Assembly: GCA_027924585.1 (NCBI GenBank)
Contig: BSBM01000076.1
Span: 8,837,001-8,901,000 of the forward strand
Length of the DNA stretch: 64,000 bases
From: Larix kaempferi
Taxonomy: Eukaryota; Streptophyta; Pinopsida; Pinales; Pinaceae
Reading direction: 5' to 3'
Shown here piece by piece: positions 11,698 to 22,626 of this stretch (the stretch's first letter is position 1; each line of letters begins with the position of its first letter). Under the pieces are notes generated by a model that saw only the letters and a program-made list of their open reading frames with translations, was not told where the DNA came from and searched no databases. A program made the position numbers and the translations under genes.

Positions 11698-12969
11698 GAT
11701 GGTCCTAGAGTGGAGAGAGAGAGAGAACATGATTTTATTGATGAGCATGTATGCCAATATCTACCCGCCCAGCAAGCGTTACAAGCATGTGGCCTATACA
11801 AATTTTGGAGCATTGGGGGTTTAAGGGCCCAAAACCGATTGCTCGCTCGGCTAGTCAACTATTGGGACGCAGAAGCACATCAGTTTGATCTAGATGGGAA
11901 ACCACTTCCATTGGAGGTGGAAGATATATGCTTTATCACTGGATTGTCCCACCGAGGGGAGACAACGAGTCTTAGGTCTCGCAGTGTGGGGGGAGGAATC
12001 ACCATCAGTGATTATATCGACAGGTATTGTATCGTTGGCACCCAGAAGGTGGGTATCCAGGTCCCCATAGAGGCCATAGCGAGCCTAAGCATGAAGATCA
12101 TAGTCCTCACCCTTGGGAGGATTATGGGATTGACTGCACTTCATCAAGCTTCGAGGCCTGTGATATTCTACACAGCAGAGTGCATGAGACGAATGATGTA
12201 CGACTGGTGCACAACATTGCTGACTACTATGAAGATCTAGTTGACGGAGTGCAATATGGGACGGGAAAAGAACTTTGGGTTCAACAGTATCTTATGCAGC
12301 TTTTTCTTTGAGAGAGTACCGGGCTTGAGTCCGAGGATTGAAGTCCCTCTGCATGGTCTTCGAGATCCTGCCCAGACTCGGTGAGCAGAGGTACTGACGC
12401 GGCAGGGTGGTGGTTGGCAGGCTTCACCATATTCAAAGGAGTTCTTTCACTGGTGGGCATGACAGATCATCGCCATCGATGACTGCCCATATGAGGGGAT
12501 AGACTACAACAGAGATAGAGACATGTCGCTCCCTCCAGGGGCCGTGTTCAGAGACATAGTTATGACTACTCTTTTTAAGTTTTGTGTATTTATTTTTTTG
12601 GGATTTTTTATTATAAGTGAATGCAAAAATATTTTTTTGTGTGGTATCATATTAATGGGTGACTGTTTGCTCGCAGATCTGGGTCCGCGAAGGCCTCAAG
12701 GTTTCCCACGACACCGCCGTAGAGGCAGAGGAGGCCAAGTAGTAAGTGTAGCGACTTACCACGCACTGGAGACGGTACGAGTCAACCTGACCCGCATGAT
12801 AGCCAGAGTAACGGTCATAGAGGTAGAGCATCTCCCGGAGGCGATGCAACGACATGTTGTAGGGGTACCGGGTACCTGGGTGCGGCTACTCCGGCGTATA
12901 GCCAATGTTATACACTATTATATTCAGACTCATCCATCTCATGAGGCTAGAGCTCCTCGCAGGGCTTAG
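11698..12969 (+). pseudogene. Antisense gene of the Tat-type element, plant-mobile-domain-like protein
   Basis: On the strand opposite gag-pol, a polypyrimidine tract and AG (ending near 11697) precede a long readable frame. It contains LVNYWDAEAHQF, then a G-x-P-L-x-x-EDICFITGL stretch. This spacing (L-V-x2-W-x2-E-x-H-x-F ... E-D-[IV]-x3-GL) matches the plant mobile domain found in MAIN/MAIL proteins and in several plant transposons. The frame continues past a TAG at 12238-12240 through FNSILCSFFFERVPGLSPR and ends near 12558. An A+T-rich intron-like stretch with a CTCGCAG acceptor (12670-12676) follows, then an Arg-rich exon (RRPQGFPRHRRRGRGG) to the TAG at 12967-12969. Stops at 12240, near 12390 and near 12460 make this copy a pseudogene. 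Intron boundaries are not certain. Function is unknown. Antisense ORFs are a known trait of Tat-group elements. Confidence 0.65.
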
Positions 12970-13050
12970 ATGCCATGGGGTCTCACTATTTTTGTATCGG
13001 ATTGTATATTTTTGAGAGCTACGGGCTCTAGTTTTGTATTATGACACCAC

Positions 13051-13077
13051 TTTTTGGATATATATATATATATAAAT
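13051..13077. repeat. (TA)n microsatellite
   Basis: A run of about ten TA units in the gap between the converging antisense gene (ends 12969) and the minus-strand extra RNase H (ends near 13190). Confidence 0.8.
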
Positions 13078-13189
13078 ATGATTTTCCAACTCTACTATTG
13101 TGTATGTACAAATGTATGAATGAATGTTATTTGTGTGCTTCTTTTATTGATGTGACAAATGCCAATCTAGGGCATAATTAGCATATGCA

Positions 13190-13570
13190 TCAGTTATATG
13201 ATTAAAACGTCTTGGAACATGAATGTATGTAATGAAAGTAGATTGACGCTCCAAGAGTCTTACCCGTTAAGAACCTCCTTAGTAACGTAGGATCCCTCAC
13301 ACGGTACTACCCGTTCAACTGAGACACAACTAGTTGCGCATCCAGGCGGACTTCTAAAGAATGGATACCATGCAAAATGGCATCGCGAAGTAACTCGATA
13401 ACAGCACTATACTCGGCCACATTGTTGGATGTAGGACCGAGACAAGCACCTCCTGACGACACAATCTGATGGTCGGGCGAGTAAATAACCCACGCAACAG
13501 AAGCAATTCTCTGTGTATGACGAATAGCCCCATCCATGAATCCCAAGAACACTGGAGATTCCGCTGACAT
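13190..13570 (-). pseudogene. Additional RNase H ORF downstream of integrase
   Basis: The ATG at 13570-13568 opens a frame with RNase H hallmarks. These are FMDGAIRH (first catalytic Asp), then SNNVAEYSAVIELL (catalytic Glu), then RLDAQLVVSQLNG (Asp; the usual D-S-Q is D-A-Q). A TAG at about 13307 interrupts it, but the frame goes on as YRVRDPT, LLRRFL, then HYIH to about 13190, which suits the end of the domain. It lies 112 bp after the stop of the integrase frame and in a different reading frame, so it would be a separate ORF. Tat-group elements carry an extra archaeal-type RNase H, usually described between the retroviral RNase H and integrase. Here it follows integrase. The internal stop makes this copy inactive. 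Confidence 0.8.
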
Positions 13571-13682
13571 CTATCAACCAAACGGAAGCGAATCAACAGA
13601 CTCAAAAAATCAAAAGAAAGCTAAACTATGTACAGAAGCAACTATACAATAGTATACAAAAGTATCAGCTCGAGCTAGAAGC

Positions 13683-14936
13683 TCAAGCATAATACCGCTT
13701 GAGGTAGAGACCATTTCTAGTCTCCTTCAAGGTGTTCCCCTCGTAGTCTTCCAACTCATAGGCTCCTTTATCTAGGACACGCCTCACAATGTAAGGACCG
13801 TTCCACATGGGGTTAAACTTGCCTGGCCCCAGGGTTTCCTTAGCTTGGTCATAAAGGAGGACCACGTCACCTTCAACATATTGCCGGGGACGGACAAACC
13901 TATCATACTGAACCTTGACACGACGTTTCTTAGCATTAATTTCTATGGTGGCATCCCGACTCTGCTTGTCAAGTTGCTCGAGGTAGACTAGACGTTGCTC
14001 TACTTCTGAAGTGTCAAGTAGGAGCTCTATTGCTAGTTTCAAGGAAGGGATTTCACATTCAATCGACAAGATAGACTCCACACCATGAACTAGCTAAAAT
14101 GGTGAGAAACTGGTGGAAGTCTTTACTATGGTTCGGTACACCCGCAAAGTAGGATATAACATAATGTGCTAATTTCTCTTGCTTTGTCGAATGGCTAGTT
14201 GGATAATGATCTTTAAGTACTTATTTAATGCCTCGACCTGACCATTCACTTGGGGATAATATGAATAGGAATGATCTTGTTTAAACCCAAGCTTGAGTGA
14301 CAAATCCGCCATCATATGGTTTTGGAAGTGACTACCATGTTCAGTGACACTCTCCTTCGGGATACTGAATCAAGCTATAATCCGATTGAATACGAATTGG
14401 GATGTTGTAGCACCATCGGCTTTAACGGTCAGCATGGCCTTAGCCCATTTGGTAAAATAATCAATGGCCACTATGATATGGTGATTCCCCCAAGCCAAAG
14501 CTGGCTTGCAATCCATGAAATATACCCCCCACTTGGTGAAGGGGATGATGGTGACGACTGGATGTAAAGGATCAGGGTGCGAGTGCATGTTCCAAGCAAA
14601 CACATGGCAAGGGTGACATCTCTTCACAGCATTTACACAATCTTTGAATATCGTAGGACAAAACTATCCCACTCGCAAGATACGTTGGGTTGTCACAAGC
14701 CCAGATAAGGGACCACCACACACTCCGCTATGGCAATCATTAAGCACTAGCTCTGCTTCTTCATGAGTTAAGCAACAATGAAGAATAGAGTATTTTCCTC
14801 GGCGATACAAATTTTCACCAACGATGACATAATCTTTAGCGTGATGTCTCACACGTCGTCGCTCATCTTGCGAATAATGCGAAGGGAACTTCAGTGTTTG
14901 GAGATATATAATGATATCCCCATACCAAGGGTCCAT
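13683..14936 (-). pseudogene. Integrase region of the Tat-type pol
   Basis: This is in the same frame as the upstream gag-pol. A zinc-binding part (NDCHSGVCGG ... KRCHPCHVF) retains the C-x2-C pair. The core carries AIDYFTKWAKA. The usual WG-D-F reads WGVYFMD, so the first catalytic Asp is lost. The second site reads VTEHGSHF with Glu for Asp. The Glu site (VNGQVEAL) is kept. The C-terminus has a GPY/F module (NPMWNGPYIVRRVL) and no chromodomain, ending KRYYA-stop at 13683. Several nonsense codons split the frame. The enzyme would insert the cDNA into host chromatin. This copy cannot. Confidence 0.85.
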
Positions 14937-15092
14937 TCACGAGATAATAAATAAATGTTCATCCACAAATGAGTCTTCATGGACTACTTCCTCATCAAGT
15001 CTCAGGAAATCTGACATCAATTCTTCGAAAACCAAGGACTTCACCGACTTCGCTGAAGCAAAATCAAGATCAAACTCCTGAAGGATGACAAT

Positions 15093-16550
15093 CTATTTAT
15101 TATATTTACCCCCAATTATGCGTCGTGAGAGCACAAATTGAAACGGATTGATATGTGCTTCAACGATGGTCTTCCTAAGCAAAATATAATGTCGTAATCG
15201 TTGGACTGCATGAACAGTCGCAAGGGCCAATTTATCAATGTGAGAGTATCTTAGCTCAGCATCTATGATATTTCTACTAAGATAATAGATAACATGCTCC
15301 TGAAGCACATCATCTTCCTGAACTAAGACCATACCAATCGTCTCTGGAGACGCGGCCACATAAAGCAAAAAATCCCTTGCAAAGTCAGGTGGACTAAGAA
15401 GAGGGGCCGATACCAAGGCTTTCTTTAAAGTGTCGAAAGACTGTTGGGCTCGCTCATCCCAGATAAAAGGAGTGTCCTCCTTCAATAATCACACAAAAAC
15501 CTTAGTAAGATTGGCATAATTCACTATAAAGTGGTGTATGAAAGTGGCTCTCCCTTGCAGGCTTTGAAGTTGAATCAAGTTACGCGGGGGAGGCAAGCGA
15601 AGTATTGCCTCAACCTTTAAAGGATCGACTATAATACCCTCTTTGGAAACTACAAACCCTAGAAGACGACCAATTTTCATGACAAAGATGCACTTGTTGG
15701 GATTCAAACGAATATTATAGCACTGACATATTTCGAAAATAAGGCAGACGTGACTGGGGTGATCAACTCTCTTACAAGAGTGGCCATCAAGATCATCCAG
15801 ATAAGCCTCCAGTATGCGCTTAAGGTCATGAAAGGCATAGGTCATGGGCCATGGCATGCTGAAAAGTAGCTCCAACATTTTTGAGGTCGAAGGGAATCTT
15901 CTGATATGCAAAGGTACCCCAAAGACATATAAATGCGGTCTTATGTTGATCCTCGGGTTTAATCTGGATTTGATTGTAACCTGAAAAACCGTCCATGAAT
16001 GAAAATACTTCACTTCTCGCACATGCATCCAATATTTGATCTATGAATGGAGTGGGAAAGTTATCCTTAGTACATGCTCAGTTCAGATCTCTTAAATCGG
16101 TACATACACGGATGGTTCCCTGCTTCTTATCCACGAGAACGAGATTGGATACCCATTCGGTAAGGGGAACCGGTAGATGAAACCACCTTTGAGTAGCTTC
16201 TCTACCTCTACCTTAATTGCGTCTGCCTTCCTAGGATTCACAGCATGAAGACATTGTCGAACAGGCTTAACATTTGAATAAGTCTTAATTTCATGCTCGA
16301 CAATACTAGGGTCTATACCTGGCATATCCTCATAAGACTAGGCGAAAACATCCCGAAATTCTTTGAAAAGCTCGGTGTAAATGCGGATTTCCTTAGGGGA
16401 ACAATCGGCACCGATGTAAAAGTTATCAATATTTCCGAGAATGTGAGAGATGTTGATCGGAATGGTTGGAGAAATGTTAGCGATATTCCCCTCGGCGTAA
16501 ATCCCATGCGAATCCAAAGGAGTCATAGGGTGACCAACCTTCTCTGCTAG
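15093..16550 (-). pseudogene. Reverse transcriptase and RNase H region of the Tat-type pol
   Basis: The minus strand encodes a Ty3/gypsy RT. It starts with EFRDVFAWSYEDMPGID, then the N-terminal part (EVEKLLKGGFI), then FSFMDGFSGYNQI with the first catalytic Asp, then AYLDDLDGHS (15791-15803), whose YLDD site is intact. The RNase H begins with FIWDERAQQSFDTLK and includes LLYVAASPETIG and ELRYSHIDKLALA. The YVAAS reading is the usual form in this clade. A pair of frameshifts (between about 16090 and 15840) takes part of the RT out of the main frame and back again, and several stops are present. It copies element RNA into cDNA and removes the RNA strand. This copy is inactive. Confidence 0.88.
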
Positions 16551-17111
16551 AGTCGATCAAAACTCTTCTTGCTCAATAAGGTCAAGGTTGGGAAGAAAAT
16601 AAGATCGATGATGAAGATCTTCCCAAGGATTATCACTACCATACATGGTATCGATGATAGCTTCATCCGAAGGCAAAGTACCATCAAGGCAATCATGCGA
16701 GCAAGAGGAGTCGACTGCCCACACGGGAAGCATAACTTGATCTTCCTCTTCTATCTGTGAAGAGGAGAGATTCGGCTCTGCAATGGCTTGTTGAATCTCA
16801 AGGTAAGCAAGCTCAATTGCAGATAAGGGAATGGCCATCCCGATGTGTGCAATGTTTCCAGATGAAGAACTCGTGGAAGGTAAATTCCATGAATCATTAA
16901 AATATGATGTCCAGAATCATACATTATGTAATGAGGAAGGGGCACTATCGGAAACAGTTCCTATAAAGGATATTGGTTCAACAAAGTCGAAAGATCCCAT
17001 CAACGAGGAATACAATCCTACACCAATATTCCCAGTTTCAGGCTGAGAATTTTCAATCTGAGGAACTTTTGTTCCTGGTGATGTAATGGTATTGGAACTA
17101 ATAAAATCGAG

Positions 17112-17726
17112 TTAATCAACTGTCACAATCTTGCCTTCATGGGGAAAGTAGATAACTCTAAACACAGAGGATACAATCTCTCTCATAGCATAGATCCAAT
17201 TCCTACCCAGTAAAAGGTTGTAGTCGATGGGTGCATCAACCACCTCAACTTCAATTGGCACGGTCTTCCCACCCAAGTGGACCTCAAGGGAGGGGATAAT
17301 ACCATGCATCCTGAACGAACGACCATCAAATGCAGTCAGCATGGTCATAGACTTCGACAGTGGAGGAGAACCTAGATCCTTCCAACAAGCTAACGACATT
17401 ATTGATGTGGAAGCACCTTCGTCAACCACAGTACGTTTAACGATCTTTTGTAGGAACCTAACGTGGAATTGGAAAGCCACATGATAGGGAAACCGAGGCT
17501 GAACATCAGTATTATCGAACTTGATCATATTAGGACTACATTGATCCTGGACACCTAAAGCACATAAAAGAGCAATCCTTTGAGAAGGACAAGCCTGGAG
17601 AACCTCGAGAGCTGACATGGCACATGGAGTCTGGCCCAGATCTTCTACAATGGAGTATTTCTGGGTGGCATGAGCATTGGTATTGTGCGTCGAGCACTTG
17701 AGAACACCTTTTGGTATCCGCGGCAT
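17112..17726 (-). pseudogene. Aspartic protease region of the Tat-type gag-pol
   Basis: The 204-residue open segment contains VVDEGASTSIMS (active-site D at about 17421-17423, D-E-G-A instead of D-[ST]-G-A, a variant common in Tat-related proteases). The flap and hydrophobic Gly motif appears as YNLLLGRNWIYAM. It is in frame with gag upstream and RT downstream. It would cut the polyprotein. The 16557-17100 stretch that follows is a linker with acidic segments and no known domain. Confidence 0.85.
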
Positions 17727-17738
17727 AGAGTTAGGCTT

Positions 17739-20096
17739 CTATATATGCAAAGGGGTCTCAAGTGGAGGGGGCTCATTTCCTAATGAAGGTTGTGGATCTC
17801 CATAATCATGAGAGCGAGTAGCAACACTAACCTCCGATTTGACCATGTTAACGCATGTGTAACCATCAGCATGGGTAGAGGACGTCGAAGTTTCATTAGT
17901 CCCACTACCAACGATGGAAGCACCCGAAGCCATATTTTGGTGATGAGGAAGGGGATCCTTAAGCACAGTTGGGCTCTGTGCTAAATGCTTCGATGCTTCT
18001 TCAATCCGAGGACACAAGTGTGTAAGGTGATCTTCTATGCAAAGCTTACAAGGAAATTTCACTTTACGTCTAGGTTTGCGGTGCCCACAGGCATTCTCGC
18101 CATCCCGAGGAGGGTTGGCGTTCTCCTTCTTAGAGTTATTGTTCTTATTATTCCTACCCCTACGATTATTTTTCCCCTTTTTCTTGCCACCAGGTTGCTG
18201 GTTACCTGATGGGTTCGCCGATTGTATAGAGTGAACATCCGATGACTGGGTGGAAACGGATGAGGCGTGAGCCTATCCAAGGGTACATTGGATAATGGAC
18301 AGATTGTGCATCTGATTCGTAACCAAATCTACAGGAAGAGTACTTGTGGATCCAACAATACCATTGGCATGTCGTCCAAGAACGGGCTTGGACTCATGTC
18401 GTGACTGCGGTGCATCAGGTATAATGTCGTATAAGATGCCAGACTGAGCATAGACTAGGTCTAGCTGCTAGGCTTTAAAGATAGCTTGTTCCTCAGTCAT
18501 AATACCAAACAATGAAACATCCTTTGAAACGTAAGGGAGTAAAGACTTAAGGAACCATTCCAACAGAAACTCTGGAGGAATGTTGGATTTCACTAGCCTC
18601 TTCCGCTGATGCCACTCCTGAATATGGTCAGAGATGTGCGTGCCTTTGTTCTGACGGAAGGTGGATAAAATTTCAGTGCCAGTATCATAACGAACCGACA
18701 ACTAAAAGTGGTCTAGGAAAACCAAAGCTAAATAGTTGAGACCTCTATATGTGCTCCCAGGCAACTCGACATACCATTTCACCGCTGCCCCTGTGAGGGT
18801 GTGTTGAAATACCCTCAAATGAATAGAGTTATGGTTCAAGGAATTCGAGGAGCACCATAAGTGAAATGTGGTGACGTGATCACCTAGATCCTCACCATTA
18901 TTCCCCTCAAACTTCAGAATGTCATAAGGGATCTCGGTGGGGACTGGAGGCCATGTAGGATCGTGGCACATCAGATCATTCATGAGATTCGAAAGATTGG
19001 GTAGATTCAATCTAGCAAGAAATGAGAATTGAGGTTGTGAATCTTGATTATAAGCTCCCAAAAGAGATTGGTTCTGCGAAGGTGAGATTGTGTTCATCGT
19101 AGCCGACACCTAAGGTGACGACGAACTTTGATAGAAGCCATGACCGTGACCATAAGGATAATAACCTCCTATGAACTGACCCATATTATGATACACAGGC
19201 ATGTGCATAGAAAGGATTCCATGGGAAGGATTGGGATAATATTTAGGACCAGTTGAAAATCCATAAGAATGACCTCTATAAGAATAGGGTCCCATATAAC
19301 CACTCGATGAAGGGAAACTAGATGAGTGATGGCCGTATGAAAACAATATATTCCCACCCACTGGAATCGATGAACTAGAGACAGGGGGAGGATTCAACAT
19401 CATAAAAGCGTTCGAGGGTACAAACATAGAGGTATGCGGGTTAAAAAATGGAATGTAAGTCGAAGATCTGATACCTATCGTGAAACCTCCACTCGAAAAT
19501 GGGTTCACACTAACACTAGGGGCTATTGTAGGAGGTGGCCCTCCTCCAACATACAGATTAGATGGAGGGATGTGACCACTCCCAAACTAATATGCAGTAA
19601 AAGGGTTTGTAGTGCCCCCCATCCCAAGGCTAGAGCTAGCATGACTACTAGACATCGTGGAAGTAACAGTCGACATATAGCTGAGCATACCTAATGAAAA
19701 AGGGTGTGAGGTTGAAGGGATGAATGTGGACCCGTAACATGGCATCCCCAAGGATGAACCATATAAATAACCTGTTGACCATGTTTAATCAAAAGGGTTT
19801 GTGCTAGCGGGATGGGATGTTCCAGACCCAAGAGGAGTGTTGTGTGGTGAACCTCCTCCCCATCCATCTCTAGGAGTGGACGGAGGGGAGTTTCTTGCAG
19901 TGCCACCAGACAGATTCATAGGGACTCCTATCGTGCCAGATGAGTCACTCATAATATGAGATCTTTGAATCTCATGAGATGTAAATGAAAGACCAACAGT
20001 AGTATTCTGACACTTCCTAATAAAATATTGCGATGGATCGCTAGCTGGTAAACTAGCCAACCTACGAGATCGGCGGAGAGGCGGATCTCGATCCAC
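17739..20096 (-). pseudogene. gag region of the Tat-type element
   Basis: The frame starts at ATG 20096 (MDRDPPLRRSRR). It passes through a long Ser/Pro/Gly/Tyr-rich segment (about 19100-19780, YPYGHGHGFY type) and the retrotransposon gag core (DPTWPPVPTEIPYDILKFEG, then LTGAAVKWYVELPG). A basic GGKKKGKNNRRGRNNKNNN tract and a zinc-knuckle-like CKLCIEDHLTHLC follow. All open segments from 20096 to 13683 lie in one frame (2138 codons) apart from the local RT frameshift, so gag and pol were one polyprotein ORF. Nonsense codons at about 19783, 19590, 19109, 18701 and 18467 break gag. Gag packages the element RNA. Confidence 0.82.
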
Positions 20097-21684
20097 GATG
20101 ACTTCAAAAATTCAACAAATAATCGTCTCCTAAAGGCCTACTAGGTCCTCACAAAGCATACACCTAAAAGAAACTACATCCAAATGCACACAAATAGGAC
20201 TGGCTCAAGGGACATCCCAACACTACAACCGGTATGTCTCGCCTAGGAGAGGCTTGAGACTCCCAAACTATAACCGGAGGTAACATAATCAGTTATAAGG
20301 GTCCCCAGACTTCACTGCGTGCACAAAGTCAAATCCCTATACAAACAACAACTGTGTTTTTTGACCCCTATCTGACTCAGGATACTCACAGAATAACTGT
20401 TGCAAGCACCCTATGTGATACCTAGGTAAAGAAACTATGGCCACCACATATAACCAATGCTCAGGAGGATAGTCATAGGTGGGATCCGTCATATGGGAAT
20501 GGTAACTAAGCTCGAAACTCAGGAGGGTCAAATCCCCCAAGAGTCCCCAAACACAAGCAAATCCTGGAAATATCTCCCACGTTCTGTTAGTATTGGAGGG
20601 CTATCTTCACAACCAACCTCCCGTGACCTCGTGCTTAACTCTGGTTTGAGTAGAGCTTCCTGAGAACATTGATGTATACCATGGGTTTCACCACTCTCTG
20701 GTCAGACACATAATGTTTGGTTCAATAGTCTTGGATTTTTAACTCACAGTGATCTATTCCAAGACTCTAAACCTATACTAGTTGGTGCACCCTATAAAAG
20801 AGAAAATCGTTTCTAATCAATTTTATATTAATATTTAATTTTAATGGTTGTGATTACTCAAAGGATATGGTTGTGCAACTGATGATGTGAATAGACTCAA
20901 TAAATGCACATCCAATAAACACTAGACCCTTCTATCAATGGAAAAAATATGCCACTAAATGACAATCAAACCAACATTTCGTAATTAAAAATAACAATGC
21001 AGTCTCTTTATAATTTCATGCTCAAGCAAGTCCTAATGAAAGCACAAGCACTCTTATGCAAAATGCAGTAACATAAAGCAAAGTTATTTTCTTTATTTTC
21101 ATAATAAATGAAATGAAAATGCAAAACAATGTTTTTTGTAATTTTTCAATATAGATGAATGAAAAAATGCAAGCAGAATCAGAACTCTTCATAAAAATGT
21201 AGAGCATGCAAAGCAAGCAAACCAACAAATCCCAAAAAGTAAGACTCAACCAAGCTAATGAGCTATAAAAAACAAAAGATGGTTGAAAACCAAAATCTCA
21301 AAAATTAAAGAAAGAGGAGTTTCTAGTCAGCAAAGAGGCATGGAACAGTCAAAATATAGGCCTAAAAAGACTTAGGAACACCCATAATTCACCCAACAAC
21401 AACCAAAGATAAAAAACAAATCAATCCCGGAGTTGTACGCAACTGTTCATAGAACAGTAGTATACTTCAGATAATATACTAATAGTAGCGCATCCACGTG
21501 GGATAAGCAAGGCTAACCTGCGTACAGGGGAAGGTAGGTGGACCAAAAATGAATCAAATAGCCAAGAAAAATCAAAATCTTCTATGCAGATCTTAACAGC
21601 CAACCAATGACATAGACACTCGACAGAACATAGACTCAATATAAAGAAAAATGCCCAAAATCTCCAAAATGGAGGTTTCTCCCC
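20097..21684 (-). other. 5' leader of the Tat-type element
   Basis: About 1.6 kb between the primer binding site and the gag start, with no coding similarity. It holds another TGTACGCA...TGCGTACA inverted pair (21434-21441 and 21519-21526). Long leaders are usual in large Tat elements. Confidence 0.6.
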
Positions 21685-21700
21685 AGTGGAGTTGCCATTT
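21684..21700 (-). other. Primer binding site of the Tat-type element
   Basis: Directly after the 5' LTR the minus strand reads GA, AA, then TGGCAACTCCACTGGGGA. A TGG-initial 18-mer two to four bases from the LTR is the expected tRNA primer site. The matching tRNA was not identified by eye. Confidence 0.65.
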
Positions 21701-21701
21701 C

Positions 21702-22621
21702 TGTTACGGAGAAAAACTTCCTATGGATTGGGGTAGACCACAACAGACAGATGACTACCAGAAATCAACTTAATTCCCAATGCAGTGCTATATAAATGTA
21801 AATGCTAAGATGTGGATAAATGACCAACCTTCAACTGGACGTTCGATGTAGATCTCCGGTGAGCTTTCAAATCTCTACATTTGAACCTGCAGCTTAGTCT
21901 CAACAACAAATACAAGCAAGTGCATATAATATGTGAAAGATATTGGCATAAACAATAGCATGGTCCATGATATAATAAGTAAATGTAACCCAATGTTAAT
22001 AAACAACCATTCACAAGATCAATTGGACGAGAAAATGAGTATTTCTATTAATGTAAACAAGAAGTGCATGGTACAACCTCTTGTCGGAAACTCATCTAAA
22101 CCGAGAACTAGGTCCCTCCACTTGTGTCTCCACCATTTCAATCCCCCATGCAATGGAAAACTCAAAGTGTGAAGGAGTTTGGTAGGTGAACATAAGAGGT
22201 TCACAACAACTTGGATCAATGGGTGTAGACTCAAGCTATGGAAAAAATCCAATAGATTTTCGATGCTCTCTCTTTCTACTCCTTCCATGTACCATAAGAG
22301 CTCAATATATAGCCTTCCAAAGGTAGGTGAAAGGTTGAATTGAGTCGTTTCAGGATACATGGAGGGCCAAAGGTCACCCTATGACTGCTTTTTGGAGTAA
22401 AAATATAGTTTTTTACCGTAAATTACCATTTAACTCGATGTACGCGGGCTATAGTGGGACAGCCTGCGCATGCACGAGTTGTAGCAAAGCAACTTGCGTA
22501 TAGGAACAAAAATAGGAAAAACTAAGTTCCTGTAGGGAAAAAAGTGGTCTCGAGTTAGTCAAATGAATAACAGAGGCCAAATAGTATAAATGCTCACAAG
22601 GTGGCAAAATACGCTGTAACA
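21702..22621 (-). repeat. 5' LTR of the Tat-type element
   Basis: 920 bp, TGTTACGGAG to CGCTGTAACA, collinear with 8398-9321. In the first ~206 aligned positions I count 11 substitutions, all transitions. The TGTACGC...GCGTATA module is at 22439-22502, with one arm mutated. Confidence 0.93.
22303..22312 (-). promoter_or_regulatory. Candidate TATA box in the 5' LTR of the Tat-type element
   Basis: The minus strand reads CTATATATTG, conserved in both LTRs. It is oriented to drive transcription into the leader and gag. Assigned by sequence and position only. Confidence 0.45.
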
Positions 22622-22626
22622 CTAAA

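Larger units (their letters stand above)
8398..22621 (-). mobile_element. Complete Tat-type Ty3/gypsy LTR retrotransposon (14.2 kb), degenerate
   Basis: Two similar LTRs (8398-9321 and 21702-22621), both TGTTAC...GTAACA, bound the element. The target-site duplication CTAAA is intact on both sides (8393-8397 and 22622-22626). All gag-pol domains read on the minus strand, so the right LTR is the 5' LTR. Order on the minus strand is leader, gag, protease, RT, RNase H, integrase, an additional RNase H, then a 3' region with a plus-strand antisense gene. A chromodomain-less integrase end with a GPY module, an extra RNase H, an antisense ORF and a G-rich PPT next to the 3' LTR fit the Tat lineage. 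Every coding part is damaged. I counted 11 differences in the first ~206 LTR positions, so the insertion is not recent. Confidence 0.93.

Noticed and set aside
16293-16550. Plus-strand ORF in the Tat RT region
   Set aside because: Antisense shadow of the EFRDVFAWSYEDMPGID-bearing RT frame on the minus strand.
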